From: Todiramphus chloris collaris
Lineage: Eukaryota > Chordata > Aves > Coraciiformes > Alcedinidae
Assembly (NCBI GenBank): GCA_025345505.1
Contig: JANVCC010000018.1
Span: forward strand, 11,786,231-11,850,230
Reading direction: 5' to 3'
Length of the DNA: 64,000 nucleotides
Shown: positions 46,824-58,620 of the stretch, in pieces
Position numbering within the stretch: the stretch's first letter is position 1
Layout of the letters: every line of letters starts with the position of its first letter
Position numbers and translations under genes: made by a program
The notes under the pieces: model-generated
Seen by the model: only the letters and a program-made list of their open reading frames with translations
What the model was told of the DNA's origin: nothing
The model's database searches: none

Positions 46824-48204
46824 ACAACCCAAAACTGCAGCACTTATACACTTAGAAAGTGTTTGAGTGTATTTGGACTGTGTGTGGCAGCAGAAAAGAC
46901 TGGAACAAAATTAAGTATTAAAACAGTCTCATTTTCTCCTGTTTAAAACTCTGCACAAGTGCATTAAGGTCATTATTCTCCCACTGGTTGAATTAGGCAC
47001 CTGTAAAGTTTCATTAATAGAAGTATTACTTGTAATTCAGCTTGGAAAAAAGTGATTTGTTATAATGCGTGAAAAGATAGCATTTTATTAATTGCCAACT
47101 TGGTGTAAGTATAAAAGAATGTAACTCGTGAGCTCTAAGTGTGTTTCTAGTTCCTTTCCCAGGAGGCATGAACCCCCTTTTAGCAATGAACATAATTTAA
47201 ATTCTGCCATTTATCTGCAACTGGAGTCAGAGGTAGTGGTGGGTGAACAAATTTTCATATTGACTGTGTAAAGACTCAGCTATGTTCTAGGACCTCTTTG
47301 GAGTAGGCAGTTTCCCTCCTGTATATATGTTCTATCTGTAGGAAGAAAGCAAGATCAAGATCAAATGAGACAAAAATTGTCTTCCAGCAGCTTTTTCCAT
47401 GGTGATCTCTCCAGATCTTGTTTGTGGAAAAATTTTCTCTCGTTCTCAATTCTTCTGGTTCTGTTTTAAACAAGACAGTAACCCAGTTTTCTCCCTTGCC
47501 TTTCTGACTTGTATTTCTACCACAAATATATGTCAGTTTATACCGCTGTGGTTCAGCCTTCAGTCTCTTCTCTATTCAGAGACATTCATCGTTACTGCAA
47601 CAAAGGATATAAAAAAGTATTCTCTTTAGGTCCCAGTTATATTTTGGTATATGATGATCTAGCATTTCTGGTTACCTTAAACGTGCCACCTAGGCACATT
47701 TAGGCACAATCTGAGTCAGTGTTTCAAACTTAGAAGTAGTGAAACAGACTTATTTTAAAATACATGACTTCATTACTGTTTTCCAAAGATAAATACTGCT
47801 TCACCATTCTGAAAAGCTTGTCTTAGATGAAGGCAGACCCAGACATTAAAAAGGATGATTATGTTGTACAGAGATCCAAGATTTAATTTCTGTTATTTCT
47901 TCTTCTCTGCTTAAGAAACTTGTGTTATTATTTGTATGTTTCTCCCAAAAACAAATGCTACAGAGCTTCCTTCTTCTACAAAACAAAACCACACAGCGTC
48001 AACCCACAGCCCAGCATGTGAGCAACCCAATAATAATAAGCTAAAGCGTGCATGTGATGCAGCAAAACTGCTGATAAGAAAAATATTTTCAGTGACTAGT
48101 TTGAAATTAACCACTCAATGCTGTTTCTATTGAAGTCAGTATTGACACACTCATTATAAAAAAGAAGATTAAGTGGTGGTTTGATTACAATGGAGAGACA
48201 AAAA

Positions 48205-48500
48205 GCCAAGTTTAAAAGGCTCTTTGTTTCTAGGAGAGAAACCACAATGACCTTTCTGGAAGTTAACAGCTGGAAGCTGAATGTTGCTAAATTCAAATGA
48301 AGAGCACTTTCTTACCAAAGAGGATGGTTAGAAACCAGGACAGACTTCCAAGGGAAGAATTAGATTCTCTATCTTTTGAAGATTTTAGCTTGAGCTTGGG
48401 TAGTCTTCTTAATACTATGATTTAGCTAGGATGAAGCAGTGAAGCTTGTGGTTAAAGTGGTCTTACACTTATTACATGATGCCGATGTATTTTGTGGTTA
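48205..48500 (+). mobile_element. Ancient CR1/L3-like LINE relic, plus strand
   Basis: The best preserved of the old LINE pieces. AACAGCTGGAAGCTGAATGT and CTAAATTCAAATGAAGAGCA lead to GATGGTTAGAAACCAGGACA. GACTTCCAAGGGAAGAATTA and GATTCTCTATCTTTTGAAGA follow, then a TTTAGCTTGAGCTTGGGTAG block. This is the order of the final ORF2 codons and early 3' UTR of old amniote CR1/L3 LINEs. It is clearly diverged and lacks the ATTCTATG tail type. Confidence 0.62.
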
Positions 48501-51500
48501 AGGGGAGGATAAAATAGAAGGTCTGTGGATTCTCCTGATTCAGACAAGGTTCACTGTTGGTCTTGCATCTGTGGAAAGAAGTAAACGGTCCATTCCTGCT
48601 TTCTGTTGTTCAGTTCTAGGCTGTTTTATACGGGACATTAAACCAGGAGAGATAAAGGTACCTTTTGGCATTCATGCCTATAATTCAATAAAGTGGAGAT
48701 AAGTCCATATATAGTAATTACTGCAGTAATACTTTATTAATGCTCTTTTATCCATATTACATCCTTTTCTTGTGTATCATGCTGTTGAATGTATGGTAGG
48801 AATTTTCTTTATTAGCCCACCGAATGCATGGCACATGTCTTAGTTAAGGAGACATGCTGATGTTAAGCCATTAGTGAGCTTCTATGTGCTCCTGAGTGAG
48901 GCACCTGGAAAACAGTGGAGCTCGCCCAGAGGGTGATGCTTCCTGTATACCTTACATGCCTATGCATCATTCTCTGAAAATGGTTGTTCTTCGCAATGGA
49001 TTGTAGGAGGAGCTTAAACAACTATGAATAACTATTTAATTTCAGATTTTGAATGATAGGTGAGACAAATCTTGCAGTGGGAATAATGGTTCTAAGTGCA
49101 GATAGTCTAATTCTGCTAAATGCTGGCAGTCCAGCCAAAGTCACAATAAGACAAAAGGAAATACTTAGGAAAAAGTTTGTGATCTAAGGTTAGATTTAAG
49201 CAAAACATATCAATACTCTCACTGAAGTCAAGAGAACTATATGTGTGAGGAAGCAACATTTTTTCCTTAAAATGGTAGTACTCACCCCAAGTGTCTCAGA
49301 GGAATAAAGGAAATATGATTAAGCAATTAAATGATAAATTACCACAAGAAATATTCCTTCTCTGATCTGTTCACAATCAGTTTAAGACAGAAGCAAAATA
49401 TTGCTTTACTTTCATTTTTGACTTAAAGTGTATATGAACATACAAATAATACTATGGATAATAAAATTATCAAGATCTTTCTGAAAATCAGCAGTAGGAT
49501 TTGCTTTGATGATCTCCTAGGGCAAACAATGCACTATTTGGCTAAATGTTTGAATAAAAAAAAAAAAAAAAGTTTCTATTCTTTTGATGCTACTTGATAT
49601 TTTTTCAAATATCATTACTCAGGTTATGTTTTCAAGTTTTTACATATTAGAAAGTCTATCTTCTATTCAGAGCTTTTCTTGTAAAGTAAATCCCTTTTAC
49701 GTAGTCCCAGTAATATAGTTCCAGTCATTGTCATCTTTCTTGAACACCATCACATTTTGAGATCTTTCTTGTCCATTACACATTACACATCCATTACTTT
49801 TTCCTTTCCAACAAGGAAAAAGTTCACAAAAGTATCTGAAACCATTTCAGAAGTCCTGCTCATGCATTCTGTATGTTTCTATATTTTGAAACAGACATTA
49901 TTTGTGATGCTAGCCACATACTTATCTGCATCCTATCACAAAAGCCAAGAGGCTTTTAAATGCTTGTCAGAATAGAGAAAATCCTGTTGGTTTAGTTGTT
50001 ATAATTATTTCAGACTGCAAGAGATAAATTATTAACAACAGGTTACTGATTATTTCTTGGTTCTTACATCAGTTACATTTTTATGTAAGATCCATTATAA
50101 AGTATTGTATGTGTTTAGGTATTATATACTGGCAAATGGCAAAATCTTAGTTTCTAAATCAACAGAAATATCTCACACTGGAAAAACTAGTTTCTGCCAA
50201 CATTAATGAATGATGAGCTTGAATCTGAAAGAATTTGCAAAATTTGTCTAAATTTAAGTAAATTTTAATTTAAGTTAATATTCCCTCTCTGGGAGAGACA
50301 GAGAGAGAACTCAAAGAGGAAGAACATTTTCCCAGGAAACAGGAAAAGTGGATTAAGTAGTGTCTTTTTAAGAAAGGATGTGATCCTTTATCTTCTGTCC
50401 TGTTAAAGGCTGGTTCAGCTACACAAGCTAGTGTTTACTCAGGTAAGTTTCCATCCTTCATTCTTTATTAGAATTCTTGTTCATATAGCTGAATATTTTT
50501 TGGACAAGACAGTCATGGATTCTTGTCAGGAATCTGAACAGGCACTGACCGGTTTTTAGGAAGCCAGCCAGGATGTGTTGTCATTATTACCTCTTTGATG
50601 CCCGGCACAATAGCATTTTGCATTTCCACGCAAAAAGTAGCATGTCCAACAAAGGGAATTGAAGTTGTAAGACTTTTAGTTTGCAGGGTGGAAGGATGTC
50701 ACACACCTCAATGAATGTTCTAACCACTCACCGATGAGGAAAGAGGGATCAGAAGGCTCTTTCAGAAATCCATCCCATTCTCTTGAATAATTTTTTTGTA
50801 CAAACATTTTACTAGACGTGAATGAAACACTCTATTTCACATGAAAGAATGTGGGTTTAGTGTTTCCTTTTAATAATAAGAAATGGAAAAGTCTTTTTGG
50901 TTTAATCTGAATTGTTTAAGTTTTGTTCAGATTAATTGAAAACATATAAAAGTTGAGGGTTTTTTCCATGGATGGATTCACCTTAATATATACTGCTGAG
51001 ACACTTGACAATTTAGCTGCCTAGTTCCTCTTTCATAGATCTGACAAAAAAAATTAAACAAAAAGCCTAAAATCTTCTTACTAAGAAGTTTCCTGTGTGT
51101 TTAGTGCGATCGAGGAGAAAATTACTGGTTTTGAAACCCTCCAGAGACAGTCTAACCACACAAGTTTATCACAGCAGTGTAAATCTTGTATGTCCAGTGT
51201 GATGATGATGACATGAAACTGATAACAGAGCTTTATATTTGATGATACAAATTTTATTGCTGCAGAAGAGAACTGAGAAATACCCTTCAGCTATTTGGGT
51301 AAGGCACAGTATGAGTGGTTTTGACTCAGTTGTTCTTAGTTATGGAGGTTCAGAACAGGTATTCTTCTTAGTTAATACATAAAAGGGAAAAAATTATCAC
51401 TACTTTCCTCTAAGAGAAAACAATTTTCCAGATGCCCATTACAGAAATCATCAAATCTTCCACTTGTTTTTCTTAAGTGCTTTGGAAAAAAAAAACATTT

Positions 51501-52495
51501 TTCAATCTATTTATTTTTTTCCAAAGACTATGCTTAAAATATGTTGTAAGAAAACAATTTCAGCCTGAATGATCTGTTCCAGGTTGCACTCACACCATCT
51601 GGTTTGAGCAGATTACCTGACATGCTTTGTTATTAACAAGTGCAGGCTTTGGATAGGAGCTCTCAATACCCAATATAACTAGGAAAATTAAGCATATTAA
51701 TAAATCTTTTTCATGAGTAATGAGTAATTTGCATATTAAGTTTATAAACTGTTTACAACCCTTACATTTAGACGATGAATAAACATCAGAATTAGTATTA
51801 AATAAAATGTCAACACTCACTTCAGTTTCAGTTGGGCCCTACTCTGTTAGATGTTAAGGAAAAAGAGAGAGGAAAGAGACTAGGAGAAGGACAGAAATGT
51901 TGGATTGATTGTTACAGTTATCTTACTTTAAAAATGCAGAACCTCTTTCCCACTTGTTTACCATTCTTTCTAACGACAGCAGTCATGTATACTTATTAAA
52001 TACTTTTAGAACTGCAGGTAATGCATACAGTATGTCAAAAGTCCATAGAATTCACTGAAAAGAATTATACTGACCCACAAGAGCACTGGACTAGACTCCA
52101 AATCCTTAAGGTAAAGTATTATTAACCAACTAGGATCAGCATATGTTGGTTTTGATGGGGAAAGGAAAGGAGAAAAGAAAGGAAAAAGGTGATTGTTGTA
52201 CAGGATTTATTGACACTTTTTCTTTTACAAATAGCTCCACACAATAGAAACACTTCATGAAGCACTAGAGTACTTCAGCATCTGCTGACATTCAAATGGA
52301 GAAGAAGCCTCCTGCATGCATGATTCCTGCTGACCATTTAAAGCTTCAGCACACAAGAAGATATAAATGTTTCAGCAAATGTGAGGATCAGAGTAAAGAA
52401 AATCAACAAATCAAAGAGACACCATATGGGCAAAGACACTCTTTTGTGTAAAGTTGTGTCATGGAGAGATATTTTAATGTGCAAGGAGGTGTTGA
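48501..52495. other. Unannotated AT-rich non-coding DNA
   Basis: A 16-base A run lies at 49556-49571. About 50660-50780 contains TCTAACCACTCACCGATGAG-type sequence weakly like an old dispersed repeat. About 51700-51800 carries TAATTTGCATATTAAG (a POU-like site next to homeodomain cores). No exon is recognised. Confidence 0.35.
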
Positions 52496-52867
52496 ATGCT
52501 GTGCTTGAGGCAACAATGTGATACAGAAGCTGTTTCTATTTATATGGAACTATTTCAGTGCCTCCAGGACTGGAATAGTCATTCTGGGTTACAAAGGGCT
52601 GCTGACCCGGAAACGTATGAAAGACGTTTCTGTTTGGAGAGTCCTTTGGAGAGGTTGTTCAAATTAGTTGACATCTTTCTGAAACAAGCAGCAGTTGTGT
52701 GTGCAAGTTGGAAGAAAATACCGCGTTTCAATCAATGCTTACTTTCTCATGGGAAGAAAGTGTGTGAACAGATCAGAAAGGCAGCAGAGCCTTTGCATCT
52801 GTGTCAGGGCAAACGAAAGCTGGCAGTCAGGTGGCTCCCCTTCTCACAAAAGGAACAAGTTGAGTAA
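52496..52867 (+). other. 123-codon ATG-initiated open frame of unknown significance
   Basis: One of the longest open frames outside recognised repeats, and it has a real ATG start. The translation is leucine- and cysteine-rich, with a mixed acidic/basic composition (blocks such as DPETYERRFCLESPLERLFK and FLKQAAVVCASWKKIPRF) and looks less low-complexity than its neighbours. I recognise no domain, signal peptide or membrane segment. AAG-GTAATT just past its stop could act as a splice donor. Chance is the most likely explanation. A lineage-specific exon or lncRNA exon is possible. Confidence 0.12.
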
Positions 52868-55800
52868 GGTAATTACTGTTTAATATTTCCAACAGGATGT
52901 TTGAAGGGAGCATTTAATTATCCTGCCAACATCTATTCAAATAAACATGAGGGATTTAGAACATTTTTTGGAGTTACAGGCTTAAAAGGAATACCAAGCA
53001 TTCTGGAGCACTAAACCTTTTAGTTCTTCTCTGTAATGTGGCATAGTAACATGCTTCTATTGACATTTTGCCTTTTACATCAAATGATGCCTGCCCTAGA
53101 GAACACAACAGTGATGTATCCTGCTAAAGTAGCCTGCCTCCTCTTTCACCTACCTAAATCCTGCCTTGAAGCCTTTCTGAAAAAGCAATATTTTCATTAG
53201 AGCACATTATATATCAAGTAGCTGAATGCGTCTTTTTTTTTTTGTTTGTGTTTAGCTAATCACTCTTTTAAAGCAAAGTCATTGTTGAGAAATATTCTGA
53301 GTATTCTTACATGGGTTAAATCATGCTGAAAAATGCCTTATTGTTGAGATTGCCAACTGAAAATGGCTATATGATGGGAAAGGTTAATACTTGTCTCCTT
53401 TACACATGGAATCACACATATAAATATACATTTGTGAAGAAGTTAATTTTCTTTTTTTCTTTAAAAAAAAATAGTGAATCTGTTACTGACTTTGCTCTAT
53501 CTGCCCATATCTTTCATGTTTTTGTTTTTTTTTTTTTGTGTTTGTTTTTCATAAAACCTCTTTCTATTACCTTAACTGTAAAATCTTCAGCGTTCAGAAG
53601 GTTCCCCAGAAAGGGAAGTGCTACGCAAACTAGTTAGTCTTTCCCACTTAAATCAGCTGAATTATCCTACAGAAGGTCTCTCATGAAACAGTAGAATCTT
53701 AGCGCTAAAATGCAGACATCAGTCACCATTCCATGAACACACTGTGAGTGAATGAGATCTGCGAGATATTATTTAGAATAGAGTTGTGAGTCGAAGAGAC
53801 AAAACGAAAAGAAGGCATGCAGCAAAAGGGTGTGAAATTAGACTGTGCAAGTAGGCACCGAGGAAAGCTGGTTGAAAGATGCTTGGAAAAGAGTGATAAC
53901 TCTTTCCAAGTAGTGGGGAATAATGACTGAGGATGTTATCTTCTGGGACCTGATTTTCTTTTTATACTTGAAAACAAATATTTAACTTAGAGCTTTAACT
54001 CCTTTTCATAACTGCAGCAAGTATCAGACCTCTGATTTTTTTTCTAACTGCACAGACCAAATAAATTAACATCTTTGTTACTGTTAAAAGGATTTAGGAA
54101 GAACAGTAGTCTAGACTTTAATGGTAAAAATCAATATATCAAAACTCAGTGTGATCCTCCTGCACCCCCAGTACTCTAAGCATGAACTCATTTAGGACTA
54201 GTCTTTGTAATTAGTAATTTACATAAAAACTAATTTTTAAAAAATAGAAACTGTCAGGATTAATGTGTCATTGATCATAGACATCACTTTGGACTCTTAT
54301 GTCCCAGGTCTTTTTGTGGATGATAAATTACTTTACAAGTTAGACACATGCAAAGGAAAAGACCTTGTCTAATAGTAAATTCCTTCTCCAGGAATTAAGT
54401 GAAGATAAAATTTGAGAGGATGGCTAATCTTAATGGGAGAGAGAAAAAAAGGAGTAAGAAGAGCATAACAATGAAGACCAGAAAAAGACTTGGAAACTGT
54501 ACACTTCTAGTGTCTTCTGCTATTGTAGTGTCTTCTCAGCATGCAGGTAAAATAAACATGGTGATATATATGGTGGTGCCTGAGTATACCCTTTCTGAGA
54601 TTTCTGTCAGTCAGGTATGTATTAAGGATCTTTTTTCTAATAGCTGAGTAGCCTCAAGGTGCCTTATGTTTCTTCATTACAGTTCCATAAACAACAGATG
54701 AGAAAAATGAAGGACAACCAGGAAAAAAACCCCCAAAAAACATTAAAGGAATCTCAGGAGACCTCTGAAAATTGCATGGCTTACATGAGCTCAAATCTGA
54801 GCACTCAGTTAAATGTGCCTCTAAATTTTGTACATTTTTTTTTGCCCGGGTTTGTGTTTTAAAATGTTACTGGTGTTGTTCTACGAGTTTTCTGCAACAA
54901 GGAGGATTATTCATGTATTATATTGGTCACTCTTGCATGTCCCCATAATATTAGTTTTGCTTATCTCTTTCAAACTTTAAAATTAGTTTTATGCTCATCT
55001 ACCCATCTATTAACCTATTTAGGATGAATGATATATGATATTGTTTCTTTTGGAAAGTTATTGTAGGATTTATATTAATTTCAAAATAACACAAGTAAAT
55101 GAGGCTCATTATTAATGTAGTGGAATGGGAGTCTTTTTAAGACAAGAATTCACTTGTGCAGTATCCTTGAAAACTTCCATTATGCCTGGGTTAATAAGAA
55201 CCACAGACTTGAAATCATATGCATTTTTGCATTTGAAAAGGGTATTTCTAACACCTTTTTAACTCTTCTATTGCTGAGATACCATACAATGCTGAAACAT
55301 TGGACATATTCTGTAATTTTTTTTGTTGTTTTGTTCCTTGAATGTAGCATGTGGTTTGAGTTTTAAAGCTTATTTCCTTTTGGTCTAATGAGCCCCTGAA
55401 AGTGATTAAATAGAAGAAAGACAGGTTAAGCCAATGACATTTTATCAGAGGAAACACTATCAAAAGTAGTGCCTAAAAAACCTTTTGTAGGTTCCCAAGG
55501 TTTCTTACAATAAAATACTTTCATATGACTAGAGTAGTAATTGGAAACTCAAGGCATTAAATGCTTGTTAGTCAGTTAAGACAAAATGCAAGCAATGATC
55601 AGAAAAATTGTTCTTACCTATTTTTCTGTGTTATCTTTTTTATATCTGCACTCCATTCTAACTGCCTGCTTTTGTTTTTATGCTGAAACCAATGAACTTC
55701 CTTCATTCATGGGGAAATTCTATGGAAATTAATAGATTAAGCTTACTCAGGATACTTTAGCATTTGAAACAGACTCCACAGATTAAAATGAAATCACAAT

Positions 55801-58539
55801 GAATTCGCATTTTGTGAAGTTGTAGCAATATGATGGGCTGACAGCAACTGTTTGAGTAAATCACATTTCAGGATGCTATCTATGCCACATACATCTTGGT
55901 ACAGAAATGGCTACTGGAGTTGAATGGGATACTACTAAAATGATGTATAATAGTACATTTATTGTGTTTTTATACATAGGCCTTGATTCATCATCAGAGT
56001 CTCACTGCACAAGGCATTTCACATGCCTCTGTCAGTAAAAGATTCTGGCTCAAAGGAAGAGCTCCAGATAGGCTGTAGAAGTGAGGGAAAGTTTAGTAGC
56101 ATTGACCAGGACAATGAGCAATCCACTTGACAACCAGGTGTCTACTCCTTGGGTGTTTTGAACTTGTGTTTGTGTCCTAGAATTATGTTCACTGTTGTTC
56201 TTTATTAGGTTTATAGTAAAACATTCTGTGCCCTAACACAGAGCTGATCTGAGAAAAGTAGGCAGTGAGTAAATTAGATAAACAAATGGCTGACATTTCC
56301 AACATTTTTTTTCCCCTCTATGTCACCTTTAAAGTGACCTTTAAAATGAATAAAGAAGTGAGCTTCAGAAACTGTGATCACAAGAACCTCTTTGGTGTCT
56401 CTTCCTGTGCTGTGAGGCTAAACAATGGCTGTCTGAATTTGGAAACTGCGCTCTTCAGATCTCTGCCTGGGAGAAAGGTGCACTGCTATACTGTCCTTGA
56501 GCTTGCTGGAGACCACCATGCTGTTGTTGAGAGACTTAGAAAAATGTTAATCTCATTTATCTTTGCCGTCTAAAACATAGATATTTGGTTTAAGAGGTCA
56601 TTTGAAAGTTTTCAGTAGAGAAAGACAAATACCTCCAGTGGAAACTTCACTGTATTCTAAAATAGACATCTAAAAGACAAGGCATAAAATGCCATTTAGA
56701 GGTCACTTTCTCTAATACTTGTTTAAAGATTTTTTTTCATAAATTTCAATTCAAATTGACACTGATAAAGCTTCACTTTTTCATATCATGTTATCACTCA
56801 TACACAGTAACATAGCTTTTGCATTTTTTTCCTTGAATTATCCTTTAGTGATAATTTCTCTTTTTTTAATAATGAGAGCAAGTTGCATAAAATAAAATAA
56901 AAATATAACAAGTAAGCCACATATGTAACAACCAGTAAGGACAGGCTCCTGCATGATACCAAGTAGAATGTTAGCCAAGGACATGAATATAAAGATAACA
57001 TTACTTTCACATTATTTTAACCTCAATATATGTACCTTGGTTAATCATACTAGATTTGCTATTCCATATCACTATATATGAACACAGAAAAATTATTTGA
57101 AACAAAAGAGAAACAAAACACTGTAGAAGTGGAATGCCCAGCTCCTCAGCTACAACTACTGTTTACTTTTTTCTTATAAATACATTCATAAAATCTCTAA
57201 ACTTTTATCCTAATTAGAAATAAACTTTAAAATGTTCTCTAAAAAAAATGCCTTGTTTCTAAATATAGTAAAGTAAATATTCTTTCTTGATTCTTGTTTC
57301 TAATTTGAGGAGGAAACTTTGAGGAATATTGTTGATTTTTTAATTTAAAATCATCCAAACATGAAAGACTTAATAAATCTGTTGCCCTTTACTAATGTCA
57401 AACATAAATTTAACTATATGATTGTAACCAATAAAATGTATTGCCCTTAGCTGAATTTCCTCCTTCACACAAATATATATGATAGATTCTCCATCTAGGT
57501 TTTTCCCACAAATTTAGCAAGACATTTGTTTTTCATGAGCACTTTTCTGTGAACTACTACATGCATAAAAATGTTGACAGTAACATGCTAATAATGAAGT
57601 CTCTGTGCTTCTGCAACAAACCTGTCATAACGCATTAACCTATGGCTTTATTATACATACTAATTTTCAAGCTGTAATTCTTTCCCTTGCTACATGTATC
57701 CTTTTAGCAGCTACCTCTCTGGGTACAGAAAGAAAGAATAAGCCTAAAGGAAATGTTGCTTCTGAGACAGATTAAATCTGATAAAGGAAATAAGAAAAAA
57801 AAAAGAAACCTTAAACCAATAGTGACTTGATAAATATTGTCAAGTAACTGTTGGTAGTTGGACAAGACAGTGTGATCATAGATGTATGCTGAGAACTTCC
57901 ATAAAAAAAAATTTGGAGATAAAAGTCAAAAGTTTGTAACTAGGAGACTTAAAACAAACTAACTACATTTCATTTTTTCCTGTGACACTAAGGATTGATT
58001 AGCTAGCAATTTAGAAGAAATAAAAGGCAATCATTCATTTATGCAACATATAAGCAGCCTGAACAACTTAGAGGCATAAATTACAGTTGAAGTCCAGACT
58101 GAAAAAAGGGTTAAATTCTTCAGAAAATTCAATAATAGCTAAGGATTACTAGTGAACCTAAGACTCTGACAAGGTTGCAAGCCAGAAAGTTTATGCAAGA
58201 AACTAAAAGCTACTTTCTAAGTACTGGAGAGAAGAAGAAGATTTTGTAGGCAAATTATTCAGTAATAGGTGTTGGAGAAGTTTCTGTATCTTTCTCTGAG
58301 GCAACTAGTTATGTCATTGTCATCTGAAGCATGAATCAGGATAACCAAGATGAACCATTAGTCTACCAGAAGAGAGTGATTCTCTGTTGACATTTCCATG
58401 GAGGACAGTAGTGTTTTACCAGAGGTGGCAAGGCTGAAGTGCAATTTCTAGCCTGTTGCTCAAGTTGTGCTTTCATGAGTAGGGAACAGCAAACTCATTC
58501 TGGTTTGTAATTACGCCTGTGAACTCAGGAAATGTGGGA
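52868..58539. other. Unannotated AT-rich non-coding DNA
   Basis: T runs near 53229 and 53527 and very AT-rich tracts around 57200-57450. Frames of 102-104 codons (53323-53637 and 56265-56573) show no domain, and the first crosses poly-T. No exon or young repeat is supported. Confidence 0.35.
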
Positions 58540-58620
58540 GAAATATTGGCCTGGACATGCTGAATGAAGTCAATGGGATAACATTCATTGTTTCAGTGCA
58601 GTTTGGATGTCACATGTGGT
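58540..58620. repeat. Possible ancient amniote repeat fragment
   Basis: ATTGGCCTGGACATGCTGAA followed by TGAAGTCAATGGGATAAC resembles the GAAGTCAATGGGA motif repeated in an old dispersed family of sauropsid genomes. It is short and diverged, so the identification is tentative. Confidence 0.35.

Larger units (their letters stand above)
41966..48204. other. Unannotated AT-rich non-coding DNA
   Basis: Holds the low-complexity runs at 45099-45112 and 46721-46823. Frames of up to 100 codons (43375-43677 +) have no recognisable content. No exon, RNA gene or young transposon is seen. Confidence 0.4.
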
